DNA from: Ditylenchus dipsaci
Lineage: Eukaryota; Nematoda; Chromadorea; Rhabditida; Anguinidae
Direction of reading: 5' to 3'
Assembly: GCA_004194705.1 (NCBI GenBank)
Contig: SADC01001279.1
Span: forward strand, 744,001 to 808,000
DNA length: 64,000 nt
The position numbers and the translations under genes were made by a program. This document shows positions 45,901 through 56,262 of the stretch, piece by piece. Numbering within the stretch: position 1 is the first letter of the stretch; every line of letters begins with the position of its first letter. A model generated the notes under the pieces. The model was given only the letters and a program-made list of their open reading frames with translations, had not been told where the DNA came from and did not search any database.

Positions 45901-47624
45901 GCAAACCATTCTAAAACGCCCGAGAAGTCGTAACCTCTGTCAATCCTGAATAGGCATAGTTTTTGAAAAGTCTGCGGAGAAAATTAGTTTATATAACCCG
46001 CCTCTGTTTCTCCCCACTCAGAATTCCAGGAGTATCTATGATTGTCACACTGCTTAACACCTCATTTTTTAGTGTAGAGCATTGGAATCGATTAAGGAAG
46101 GCGTTGCCAAATCTGCAAACTAACCAATGAATGCATATCATCTACATTTTATCATAATCGTTTTAGTCAATCATTTTTTAAAATCGAGCATAGAATACTG
46201 CATCTGTCTGAATATTTTTCTTGCTTGAGTAATAATAGGATTTGAAATAAAATAATGTAAACAAATTGGCAACTCCCATGAGGACACGAATTTGTACGAT
46301 TTTTAGTTATGGGCTGGGGCGTACCCAGGTGGGGGGGGGGGGTGGTTTGATGGGGCATGTGGAGGCACGTGCCACCCCCCCCCCTGTATGATCTTTTTCA
46401 AAATAGTGTTGGTGAAATGGCCTCGAAAATTTGAAAAACGGCATAGGTAAAATGGCCTAAAAATGGCCTGATGCCCCCTCCGTCAGAAATTTCTGCGTAC
46501 GCCACTGGTTATGGGTAAATCAAATGCAGAATAATTACTTTGTGAGAGCACGGAACTGCTTGGTGGAGTCAACCACAAGAGCATTTCCAGGGATAGAGCC
46601 TTCCTCTTCAGCATGCATCACAGCTATAAAGCGGTCAGTGGTCGGCTCTGGTCCAATCCTGAATTTATACGGTTTGCACATAAACTTGGAAACTCTACTA
46701 CACTGGGTGCACATTTTTCTTGCTATAACTAAATTTTCCAATCATTAAATTTGCCGTAAAACAGGCTGAATTTCCTGCTTTTAAGACTCAAAAAAAACTT
46801 TGGTCAGTGCACCCTGTTACTAGGTGAGAAAACAAATTACCGAATTCCAGGGAAGTCCTGCTCCAAAAGGTATTTGATGAATGTTGTTTTACCAGTAGAG
46901 TATTGTCCAACTAGCAATATCATGGGTTTGGCGTTAAAATCGGATCGTCTGCAAAACTTTTGTTTGAAAATCGTCTCACAAAGCACAATCATTTTCCGAT
47001 GGCAAAGGCAAAGTAAAAAATAGACAAAAAAGAAACTTAGCAATGAAGACAGATCCGATTAAAAAATTTTCCAATACGATTGACGCTTGATATCAAGACG
47101 AAATCAAAAACATTTTTGGAGCGTTTTTCGGAACATTTTTTAATCAAAATGGTTGAAAATTATCATAAAAGTTAGATGCCTTAAAAGTTTCCAGATTTTT
47201 TTATGCCTTAAAGGTTTTCTGTCCAGTGAAATGATCAAATTTAGCTCTCTTATGAATTTACAAGATGCGATAAATCAGACCATATGGGAGCACTGAGTTC
47301 TGATCGGAGAGTATTCTCTATTTAGGAGTCAGTTCTCTTGGTGATATTAGACGTTAGAGACAGATTTCGGTTTAGTTCGTTAGTTTATCCCGAATTAATT
47401 TATCCCCAAATATAACTAACCAAGGGCTGGAGAATGGAATTCATGGAATTTGTAGAAGTCTTCCAATGGATACAGTTTCTGCTTGTAGATTTTCTTTAGG
47501 CCATCGCTGACTGTCTCAAGCACCTGTAAATAACAAAAATCAAATTCAAATAACTTTTTTTCAAATAAATACCTACATCCTGATCCTTTTTCTTAGTATC
47601 ATTGCCACTTAACCAAGAAAACAT
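42967..47624 (-). CDS. EHD1: EHD/RME-1 dynamin-like endocytic-recycling ATPase
   Basis: EHD proteins tubulate membranes of the recycling endosome using an ATP-binding dynamin-like domain and a C-terminal EH domain that binds NPF peptides. Exons: 47624-47577, 47523-47421, 46948-46841, 46658-46539, 46112-46002, 45945-45812, 45013-44913, 44862-44605, 44556-44512, 44435-44294, 43881-43787, 43741-43577, 43202-42967. Starts [16 protein letters not shown]. The P-loop is GQYSTGKT; switch motif [54 protein letters not shown]. The EH domain reads [34 protein letters not shown]. Family length. Two introns take GC donors (44604, 46001). One missing base is needed near 46941-46946 and near 43862-43868; splice phase demands both. 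Introns hold insertions with 8-bp duplications (43257-43541, 46314-46507). Confidence 0.95.
43257..43541. mobile_element. 285-bp MITE of AACCGGGTA units, 8-bp duplication GTTAGTTT
   Basis: GTTAGTTT occurs at 43249-43256 and 43542-43549. The ends TAGAGTAGTTCACGGTCGGT / ACCGACCGTGAACTACTCTA are a perfect 20-bp-plus inverted pair. Nearly the whole interior is AAAACCGGGTA and GGTTAACCGAC units. This is the clearest small example of the array-built foldbacks here. It is in the last intron of EHD. Confidence 0.88.
45085..45300 (-). repeat. Dispersed repeat family A, copy 5, with hairpin
   Basis: On the minus strand it has CATCCAGAGTCACTTTCGAG and AAGGTATGTGGGTGTGCGCA, then a stem-loop CAACCAAGCCCCCTGCGCCC...GGGCGCATGGGGCTTGGTTG (45107-45152). 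It lies in an EHD intron. Against copy 4 the stem keeps pairing through paired C/G versus T/A differences. Confidence 0.75.
46314..46507. mobile_element. 194-bp hAT-type MITE, 8-bp duplication GTTATGGG
   Basis: GTTATGGG stands at 46306-46313 and 46508-46515. The ends CTGGGGCGTACCCA / (inverted) CAGTGGCGTACGCA resemble hAT tips (CAGnGGCGTA), and an 8-bp duplication is the hAT rule. The interior includes runs of G and C (GTGGGGGGGGGG, CACCCCCCCCCC). It is in an EHD intron. Confidence 0.8.
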
Positions 47625-47924
47625 TTTGGTGACGAGTGCCGACTAGGTGACAAACCCTGCAAAAATATATTTTAAAAATGATTGACTGCTCTAACTAACA
47701 AGATTAAAAACGCCCACAACACCAGACATAATGCAATCAATACACGCAGTGGAAAAGTCGGTTGGACATATAAACACGAAAAAGACACTACAACATATTG
47801 CGGTGGCTGTAGATTTTTATTTTGAAATCAGTAAAAGTTGTGGGTAAATAAATGGGCAAATTGAAAAAAGAGGCATTAAATTTTTCTTTGTCTTTCGATT
47901 ATTCTAAAATTCTTGTACAAGTTT

Positions 47925-48110
47925 CGATATAGGGACACTGCGGTATAGTGACACCCCATTATATTGATACTTTGATGTCAGCTAGTTTAGTTTTGGATTA
48001 AAGAAAATGACTACAGTCAAGTCTCGATATAGTGACACCCTCGATACAGTGACACCTAGCGCCGGTCCCCATGGGTGTCACTGTATCGAGACTTGACTGT
48101 ATTGCTGTCT
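47925..48110. repeat. TCTCGATATAGTGACACC foldback
   Basis: CAGTCAAGTCTCGATATAGT (48014) and its inverse CTGTATCGAGACTTGACTG (48083-48101) form a hairpin about 88 bp long; related units TTTCGATATAGGGACACTG and GGTATAGTGACACC precede it. It lies upstream of EHD (start 47624). Confidence 0.65.
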
Positions 48111-48169
48111 CAAGGGAATTCACAGGATTTATAAAATGCTTTCGAAACGAAAATTTTAATTTGTGGAGC

Positions 48170-48985
48170 AACAGAACCTTTGGGGCCCACTCGCCAGAAC
48201 CAAAGAGGTCCCAGTCATTTTAAGTCTAATCTATGCAAAAAAATGTTCAATTTGAATTCGCGCCTTACTTATTTTTCGCATAGATTAGACTTAAAATGAC
48301 TGGACCCTTTGGTTCTGGCGAGTGGGGCCCCAAAGGTTCTGGATAGCCGAAGTGCCTTGTTTTTTCTTTTAGTCACAGTAGCAAGTATACTAGCAATTTT
48401 TGGAAAGTGATAACACCATGGTAAAACCACAACCGGATACAAATTATGACCAGATACCACGACCGGATACAAACACGACCGGATACAGTGCCAAATTTTA
48501 CCTTGGTCCCCCCTGTTGACTTTTTTCAACTTTTTTCGATTTTTCGAATTTTCACGCACTTAGGTATAGGCTTAGGCTCAGGGTAGGCCAGAGCACGTTA
48601 GGACGGACTCAAACGTGTGGTTTAAACACACTTTTTTCAACTTTTACAGAAAAACTGTATCCGGTCGTGGTATCCGGTCATAATTTGTATCCGGTCGTAG
48701 GTCAGTCAACACCATCACGTAGTCCTGCTCTTCTAGTTTCTAACGGCGTATTGTTTATTTCAACATCTTTTTTAAAATTCAGCACAAAAAGGTAAAAATT
48801 TGGATCAAATCATTTTTCCGAGTTGCTTCATATTTCAAGGCGTCTCTGCAAGTTTTTGCAAAGATGTTGCAACAAACAATACTCCGTTAGAAACTAGAAG
48901 AGCAGGGCTACGTGATGGTTTTATCACTTTATAAAAATTGCTAGTGTACTTGCTGCTGTGACTAAAAGAAAAAAACAAGCCACTT
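48170..48985. mobile_element. Foldback cluster: CTCGCCAGAACC hairpin and CCGGATACAA element
   Basis: 48174-48343 is a hairpin with about 70-bp arms (CTTTGGGGCCCACTCGCCAG...CTGGCGAGTGGGGCCCCAAA). Next, outer arms GTAGCAAGTATACTAGCAAT / TTGCTAGTGTACTTGCTGC (48375-48415, 48940-48960) enclose an inner element whose ends repeat GACCGGATACAAA / GTATCCGGTCGTGG (48425-48490, 48655-48702). It includes the AGGCTCAGGGTAGGCCAG core (48570). No coding content. Confidence 0.7.
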
Positions 48986-49280
48986 TTCAGCCAAAAACAA
49001 GGCACTTTTCATCTAGAACAAGGCAAATATAAGATTCATCCACTTGTATTTAATCAGAAACAAAAAAAATCGAAAAAACATGCTGAGCGACATTTTTTTC
49101 ACAACATTCTCTATTGACAAGGCCAAAATCGATGAGTAATACGAAAAACATGATTAATCGGTTGAAAATCTTCTGGGAACATTAATTTCGCGAAATTATT
49201 CAGACCATGGCTGCAATTGGATTTTCGACCACAATATCTGAATTTTCGCACCTTGCAATCATAAATTAGAAGCGATTGAT

Positions 49281-49483
49281 TAAAGGACCATCGCCGTCGC
49301 CGACAACGAGACTTTCAAATGTTTGAATTCGCGCGGGACAGTTCTCTTTCGTCTCGCTCTGTACTCTTTTGAGTCATTCGAAGCTAGTCAAAAGAGTACA
49401 ATGAAAGACGAAAGAGAACTGTCCCGCGCGAATTCAGACATTTGAAATTCTCGTTGTCGGCGACGGCTATGGTCCTTTAAACA
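49281..49483. mobile_element. Foldback with TTAAAGGACCATCGCCGTCG ends
   Basis: Arms of about 95 bp: AAAGGACCATCGCCGTCGCC / GGCGACGGCTATGGTCCTTT and GACAGTTCTCTTTCGTCTCG / CGAAAGAGAACTGTC. The tips resemble the AAAGGGCCATTGCCGTCTCC MITE family but the interior differs. TTAA may flank it. Confidence 0.75.
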
Positions 49484-49499
49484 GGAGTGAAATTTTAGT

Positions 49500-50860
49500 C
49501 CAATCATAAAAAATTATCTCAGCAAACCATAATCGCAACAAATTTTGATACAAAAAGAAAAAAATAATAACGTGAAGGCGTTTTGCGAATTTCGTAATCA
49601 TCGAGAATTTTTTCCGGAGGGACCAAGGTGCATTTGCTTTGCTACCCTAAATGTATAACAAAATTTAAAAATAAAAAATTTCGCGAAGCGATTATGCGCC
49701 AAAAAATTTCCATTACCTTTTTTTCTTTCAAACACCGTCTTATTAAATTTCATTGGCATAACAAACCAAAAAATCGTAGGAGAGAATCAGAGCAAAGTAA
49801 GGCAAAATAAAATATCTACAAAAAAGTGTGAATCAAGCAAATGCGCTAAATTCATTGTAATTATATTCGCAAAGGTTTACAAAAGAAAAGAACCACAACC
49901 ACTAGCAGTATTTCATTGGATTCAGGCGGCCTCCCCGCTCATTGAGTGCCTATCTTCCTCTGCTGTCTTTAGAAGGGAGAGAAGTCATACATACACATAT
50001 AAATACACACACATACACAATCAGCAAATAGACAGGGGAGAGATCTAAACAAGTGACAGACGCACCCCTACCACTCCTATGCACACACACCCATCATCAG
50101 CTGGGCAGGAAAGGAGTGAAGAAGTTAGTTAAACAACCACTCTCCACCAGCAACTAAAAGCTTAGCCTTTGGAGAGGCGAGAAAACAGCTCTTCGCCGAG
50201 TCTCCCCACTCAAGCGTTGCGCCCTCATTTTTCACAAAAAAAATCCAGAGCATAGGAGAACATGTGAATTTTCCCACTGTGAGACCGCAACAACACCCAC
50301 AAAAAACATAAGAAAGAGAAGAAAAGGAACGAAACCACACAAAAAGAGGATCTCCAGCAGTGGAGAAGGATGAATAAGGGTTGTTGAGAGAGATGAACAA
50401 GAACACCATATCACCTACGCACCATACGCTGAAGAAGGAGCAACAAGGGTCGTAGATGATTGCTTAAATCCCAAAGAGCTCACTGCCTATATTTTACTAG
50501 CCACAAAAAACAGTCTTTTTACCACCATTACAGATCTGGGAAACATTTGTTTGCTAACATCACTAACTACAACATCCAATCCTCTTTTGCGCACTCTTGA
50601 CGCGACTAACTGACACCAATTGGTGAGAGGCGAGAGCAGAAAAAACGAATGTCTGCACTACAATGTTCTTCAATCGCAGTATCTTCTTTTGATTAAAACC
50701 ACTGAGTAAAAAAGAAGCGATTCACATCAGCAACTGTATAAATATGCACTTTATTATACAGCAAAACAGGAATTTCAAGTGACAACATGAGCGACGATAT
50801 CACAATTACATAAGTGAATACAGTAGACTCTAGCAAAGTAGCAACTGTAATCCTCTTGGC
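49500..50860. other. Unassigned sequence free of foldbacks
   Basis: I find no gene family here. 49900-50460 differs from its surroundings in being richer in C and A, with CACACACATACACA-type runs and no repeats of the kinds that fill other gaps. It lies just past the 3' end of the minus-strand propeller gene. It could hold a non-coding RNA, a long 3' UTR or regulatory sequence; the sequence alone does not say. Confidence 0.3.
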
Positions 50861-50864
50861 TGAC

Positions 50865-52517
50865 TTATGACCCTGTCCACATAGAAGCACTAGAACCATC
50901 TAACTTGATCGCTTCAATCCAGTCATCGCATATTGTTTGTTTGTTCTGAAAATTTAGGAAATCAGATTAGATCGGAAAAAATTATCCACATCTGCTTAAA
51001 GGGCCATTGCCGTCTCCGATAACTGTTGTCCCCGCCAATTCAAATTTTTTCTTTGTCGTTGGATTTACGTGCGAATTTTTCAACTTGGTTTCTAACAAAA
51101 CTATACCTAAAATTAAATTCTAGGCCTTGTCTTGTTAGAAACCAAGCTGAAGAACCCGAACAGAAGATGGATGATTAGGCAAAAATTGAATTGGCGGAGG
51201 ACATTTCAAAACAGGCGGCAATGACCCTTAAAAAAAATTCAGGTTATTCTAAGGGACTGAGCGAACCGGAAAATCAATCGGAACATACCACACAGGTGTG
51301 ACCAGATATACACTACCTCGTCTAATACAATGCCGGTACAAGCAATTACAGCTTCATCATTTCTTACAACGAATCCATTGCCAATATAAGCATCGATGCG
51401 AGCTGACAACTGAGTATAGGACCCATTCCTGAGAAACCTTTGCACTCGGCCAGTTTTGTCCATCACTAGCAGGTCATCCTGATACCTAAAAAAGAGTTCA
51501 CAATAAACTTCGACTTGACAAACTGCACTAGACAAACCTTTGCATGCATCTAGGGAAGAAAATTTGCCCTTCCTCTTTTCCGGCTGTAGAGAAAGTGTCA
51601 AGAACCTCGCCTGATATTGAGTTCACCCACTTGATGGATTGTCTGAAAAGAAAGTCAGGAAAGCGGGAAATCATTTCTGGTAGTCTCAATATCATACTTT
51701 GAGTACAAATTGATAGGTAGAGATGTGGCAGCGACCGCAAGCGTATCCTAGATGAAAGTTGAAAAAAAGTAAATCAGGTAAAGTATCTAACCTTGTCATA
51801 TGCGCAAATATTTTGAAATGCAAAATCAGAAGAGGAGCATAATTCTTCCCAATCCAACAGACAGTCAATTGTTGATCTGCAAATAAAGAATTGGAATTGC
51901 AAAAAGTGAAAAAGTTCAAAGAAAACTTACTTGTAGATTATCGAGTCTGTAGTACCCAAAGATGGTTGTTTTGTCATGAATATGTTGCCTTCTTGATCCA
52001 CAGTTAGACTCTGCACCTTGCCATCAATGAACTAAAAAATTGGGAGCTGATATGCACCGAAAGGTATAAATTCATACCTGCTCATGCTCTATCTTCCCAT
52101 CTAGATCTAGTACGCGGAACTCGGTCAGATTGGCCTTGTCTTCCGTCATAACATAAATAATCTAAATTTCGGGAAATAAATTAGAAGAAACGGAGAAATC
52201 GAAAAATAGGTCACAAACCTTGCCTTCGTAATGCACAACCTGAGTGTATGGAGCAATTTTCTTTGGGAACATGTTCTTGCGCTCAAACAATACATTGGAA
52301 GCACTCCTGAAAAGATACTTGAAGCTTTTAATCCGAAATTAGATCAAGCAAAAATATACTCGTCTAATTTGAAAAGACCTCCTTTAGACGAAACCCATAG
52401 TTGACCGGTTGAATCGTAACACAGATTGTATGGGATCACTGCTCCTTTTGGCGTTAAATGACACATCATTTCCTTCAGCCTTTGATGATTTGAGGTTTTC
52501 GAAGCAGATTCCGTCAT
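50865..52517 (-). CDS. NHL/SMP-30-like beta-propeller protein, unknown role
   Basis: Nine exons join in perfect phase into about 306 residues: 52517-52360, 52306-52219, 52161-52078, 52031-51931, 51876-51792, 51747-51698, 51642-51538, 51485-51317, 50945-50865. It starts MTESASKTSNHQRLKEMMCH; a TTTTTTAG just upstream could be a trans-splice or 5' UTR acceptor. Repeated blade-like stretches are visible: NLCYDSTGQLWVSSKGGLFK, VQSLTVDQEGNIFMTKQPS, RYQDDLLVMDKTGRVQRFLR. Each has the D..G.lw/if pattern of NHL, SMP-30 or related propellers. No signal peptide, RING or B-box. It ends KLDGSSASMWTGS. I do not recognise a named orthologue. A MITE (50998-51232) fills the last intron. It is head-to-head with the aftiphilin gene. 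Confidence 0.75.
50998..51232. mobile_element. AAAGGGCCATTGCCGTCTCC MITE
   Basis: Ends TTAAAGGGCCATTGCCGTCT / GGCAATGACCCTTAA enclose inverted arms (TCCCCGCCAATTCAAATTTT; CTTGGTTTCTAACAAAACTA / TTGTTAGAAACCAAG). It is nearly the same as 57414-57652 and related to 29036-29195. It lies in the last intron of the propeller gene. Flanking TTAA or TA is the likely target. Confidence 0.8.
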
Positions 52518-52827
52518 TTTGCTTGATCTTTCTAAAAAAATTAAAGCAAAACTATTAAACTGCCAAAAACTATCAAAATTTTAAAAGTAAAGATCAAAAA
52601 TTTGGAAAGGCTAAAAATTATTCTTTGCAAGAGAAAACAATCCGCCACAACTTTCCAAATGGGACTACCAAAGTTTGGAATACAATATTACTTGAGTTCT
52701 ACGGTCTGGAGTGCGCAGTGCATACTTTTGTTTGCTCAAGCATAAATTATTTGTATTTTATTACCGCCCTTTCGCTGCTATTTCAGTGAAGTGATCCGCA
52801 GTAAATTATTTTCTGACTGGTAGTGTG
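52518..52827. promoter_or_regulatory. Shared upstream region of propeller and aftiphilin genes
   Basis: Start codons at 52517 (-) and 52828 (+) diverge with 310 bp between and no repeats. Two TTTTTTAG-like acceptors point away from the centre on the minus side. I see no clear TATA box. A bidirectional promoter is inferred from layout only. Confidence 0.45.
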
Positions 52828-54766
52828 ATGTCAGCGAATGGAGAAAGTACAAATAAAACCCCAGTGCCAGATGAAATAGTTGAAGAACTGTCGGCTGAAT
52901 CGGCTGCAGTCGTTTCGTTACAATCTGGGGAACATTTCCAGGGTATGCAATTTTTTTGAAATCCATTGCCTATGAATCTTGTTTCAGAGAAACCGGATGA
53001 AATTGAGGAGGGCGACGACGAATTTGGAGACTTTGAGGAAGCAGCTCCCTTAGCAGTCCCCAATGAGCAAGAATTAAAGGCAGAGGATTCAGTTCCTTGT
53101 GAACTTAATCGTCCTTCTTGTTCCAGAAGTATATCATTTGATTCGCAAGCTGTGAGCTTACCCTGCTTTCAGCGCTCAATTTAAATTGTTTAACATATTT
53201 AGCAATGCAATATATCAGATGTGATCAGTGACTCCAACCTATGGGTATTTGATGCATTGGCTCTTGAAGCAGAAACCACCACAATTAATGATTCTGAGTC
53301 TGTGGGACATGTGATAAATGAAGTAGAAGTCTGTGATATTTTTCGGAAATTCGATCTTTGTGATGATGATTTGAATGATTGCCTAAAAGATTTTGAATTG
53401 CAGTTAGTTTTTTTCTCGTAACTACATTAGTGGTTGGTATTCTTAGATTTGTTGAAGATTTCATATAAATCACCTCTACGAAAATATTCTGCTAAAAACC
53501 ATAAACCAGCAGGCGACCCAACTGTAAAATTTCAGAAGTCTCAGGCTGTGGACACTCTTGTGCTATGTGGAGGAAACAGCTGCCCTAAAATTTTTGTGGA
53601 GCAGGTCTTTCGCATACCAACTTCTTCTCGACGCCCTCCAGATGAATGTGAAAAAGGTATTTTGTTGAATATTAATCGCTTTGCCTGCTACTAACCTCTA
53701 ACCTGGTTTAGATCTCTGTCTCTGGCCCTCTGGCTAATAGTTTGCCTCAGTTAAATGCTTCACTAACTTTAAGGTGGATTGACTGTGTCAACATTTAACA
53801 CCCTCTTACCTTGTTGTGCTTTCAGTCTTAACACCGATACGGCTGTGGCAGATGGGATGGCCACCTTTCAACATTCTCTTTTGCCAGATGCTTCAGTAGA
53901 CTCACTCTCAGTGGCTCCCGCTGATTTTGATTGGAAGACTTCTGGGCTGATGAACCCATTGACTGGCGCTTGTAAGTACATCTTTTAATGCTTCCGTTTG
54001 CCTTTTTTGTGCAGTTTGTTCTAGACTTGGTAAGAGATCCGTTTCGCTAGGTCATGTGACTTCCTATTATGCATAAATACTAGAAATCTTTTGGCGGTCA
54101 TTTTCTGAGTTTTTCGTAATTTCATATAAAAGTACCCATTTAGCCGAAAAAGTGTTATTTCTCGAAGTTCAATCTAAGATGTATGAAAATAATTTTTGGG
54201 TGAAAATGCATACCTTTATTGTGAAGGTGCGAACTTTATTCGGTAAAAGCACCACAAACCTTACTATTTACAACATAAATGCACACTGGAACATTTTGCT
54301 AAATTCTCTGTTTCCAGCCATCGGTGCCCTGTCCGCTGTGTTAGAATGCGACTTCTTCAGCTCCGACACCAATTCTAATGGACAATCTATTCTGGAGCGA
54401 GATTTACAAGACATGGGACTTTCAAATGGACATTTCATTTCCACTTCCACACAATCTTTTAGCAACGTTCTTCCGTAAGTGGCTAATAACTTCAGAATAA
54501 AATTATTTATTTTTACAATAAATCAACAAGATACCGAAAAATAAGAAAATAAGTATTTCAGAGTCAATTTGAACCAACTGATGCAAAATGGTCAGCCAAC
54601 CACCTCCACCACCATGTCCAGCCCTTCTTGTAAGCAGTATAAAAGGGTGGATGAGTTGTCGCTGGAGGCCCAAGCACTGCATAATCGACTGCCGGATTAC
54701 TCATACATGTTGTCGTCAAACCGTCTAATGTTTCCACTCAACCACCTCCATCAGCATGAACAATAA
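52828..54766 (+). CDS. AFTPH: Aftiphilin-like clathrin accessory protein
   Basis: Aftiphilin acts with p200/gamma-synergin and AP-1 in clathrin trafficking between trans-Golgi and endosomes. Exons by eye: 52828-52942, 52988-53151, 53203-53402, about 53447-53656, about 53712-53971, 54318-54474, 54562-54766. It starts MSANGESTNKTPVPDEIVEE. GDDEFGDFEEAAP is the acidic DDEFGDF motif that binds gamma-ear domains. The conserved C-terminal clathrin-binding region is seen as SLPQLNASLTLRW, TVSTFNTLLPCCAFSLNTDT, FDWKTSGLMNPL, and the ending DELSLEAQALHNRLPDYSYM with LMFPLNHL matches the aftiphilin tail (EA...L.....LMFP). Three joins (53402/53447, near 53723-53730, near 53775) need +1 or -2 to stay in frame, one beside a GG run; middle exon limits are therefore tentative. 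Gene identity is firm from the tail; full structure is not. Confidence 0.75.
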
Positions 54767-54870
54767 TAAATAAGGCGGACAACTAATGGAATATCACAGC
54801 AAACGGATGAAAGAAAAGGGTATTTAGTAGAAAGGGAAAAACCAAATGTCTTCTGTACAAATGAGTTGTG

Positions 54871-55138
54871 CGAAATAGGATTGTGATAATGTAAAAAGGT
54901 TGTTATTGTTGGGGATCTTGTCTACAAATAAATGATTACAATGGAATAGACATAAAAAGAAGCTGGTTTTGATAAAACCAAAAACTTTGCAAGTTCAATC
55001 CTCGCGAAATAGGATTGTGATAATGTAAAAAGGTTTTTATTGTTGGGGATCTTGTCTACAAATGAATGATTACAATGGAATAGACATAAAAAGAAGCTGG
55101 TTTTGATAAAACCAAAAACTTTGCAAGTTCAATCCTCG
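54871..55138 (+). repeat. 134-bp exact-length tandem duplication
   Basis: 54871-55004 and 55005-55138 are the same sequence, both starting CGAAATAGGATTGTGATAAT and ending TTGCAAGTTCAATCCTCG/C, with two or three base differences. It lies about 100 bp after the aftiphilin stop and may be in its 3' UTR. Each copy has an AATAAATG or GAATGAATG site and an inverted CTGGTTTTGATAAAACCA. Confidence 0.9.
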
Positions 55139-55234
55139 AGGGAGGCGTTTGACCACGTCTCTGCCATTCCGTTTAAATTCGCGCCTTTTCATTTTTTTAG
55201 GGTGGCTGTATGCTGCATTACATTAAATTTTTTA

Positions 55235-56262
55235 AGGTTAATCATTTTTTTTGTGGCAAATTTACTTTTTTTTACTGGCTAATTTACTTTTTTTTGTGGC
55301 AAATCTGTTTTGTAGCAAATTTACTTTTTTTACTGGCAAATTTACTTTTTTTGTAACAAATTTACTCTTTTTGTAGCAAATCCGATTTTCGTCTGTAGCA
55401 CTTATACTTGAGCTAGTGTGCTTATTTATTTCTAAAAACTTCAGAAATATATACATATGTCGATACACTTCATCCGCGTATCGTTTTCAGTCTTTTTTGA
55501 CCAAAACCGATTTTCGAGAAAGCCGAACCGAGAATTTCGGTTTGGTCCAGCATTCTAAAATTGCAAATTCCTGATAGATTAGGAAGTTGGCAAAAGGTCC
55601 CACTTTCACCCGGCTGTTTCGGCCAACACTCATTTCTTAACAAGAAAAAGCCTGTTAAGATCCCAAATTTACGGACTGAAGTGTTGCTCTTCTCAAAGTG
55701 GTGGAGCAAAATGTGGCTAAGTTTATTTAATTATCATCGTTCATTGTATTTATGGTGAATTCGGTAAGCTTGCGCATTTTCAATACTTATCTATCAGAGG
55801 TTGTTGAGTAATGAAGCAGCCGAGAGAGTGCCAAGTGTGTGTATGTTAGATTAGACCTAGAACCCAGCGGCTTTACCATCAATTAATTCACTTGTCTTTT
55901 ATGAAGTCAAAGTCTTTCATAGACCCAGAATACAAATTTTGATAATTTAGAATAAATAAATAAGCACACTAGTGCAAGTATATGTGCTACAGGCGAAAAT
56001 CGGATTTGCTACAAAAACAGTAAATTTGCTACAGAAAAAATAAATTTGCCACAAAAAAAAGTAAATTTGCTACAAAATTAATTTGCCACAAAAAAGTAAA
56101 TTTGCCACAAAAAAAAAGTAAATTAGCTACAGAAAAATTTGCCACAAAAAAAGTAAATTTGCCACAAAAAAAAGTAAATTAGCTACAGAAAAATTTGCCA
56201 CAAAAAAAAACATTTTTGCTACAAAAAAAGTAAATTTGCCACAGAAAAAATGATTAACCATT
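55235..56262. mobile_element. Element with inverted GCCACAAAAAAAGTAAATTT arrays
   Basis: The left end GGTTAATCATTTTTTTTGTG and right end TTTTTTCTGTGGC...GATTAACC are inverted. Arrays of (TTTTGTGGCAAATTTACTTT) at 55240-55385 and the inverse at 56020-56255 follow. Next inward, GTGCTTATTTATTT / AAATAAATAAGCACA are also inverted. The 500-bp centre (55480-55960) has no recognisable gene. Confidence 0.75.

Noticed and set aside
71..53971. Programmed -1 ribosomal frameshifting at the frame breaks
   Set aside because: None of the sites has an X XXY YYZ slippery heptamer, and they occur in unrelated housekeeping genes. Consensus deletion is simpler, though not proven.
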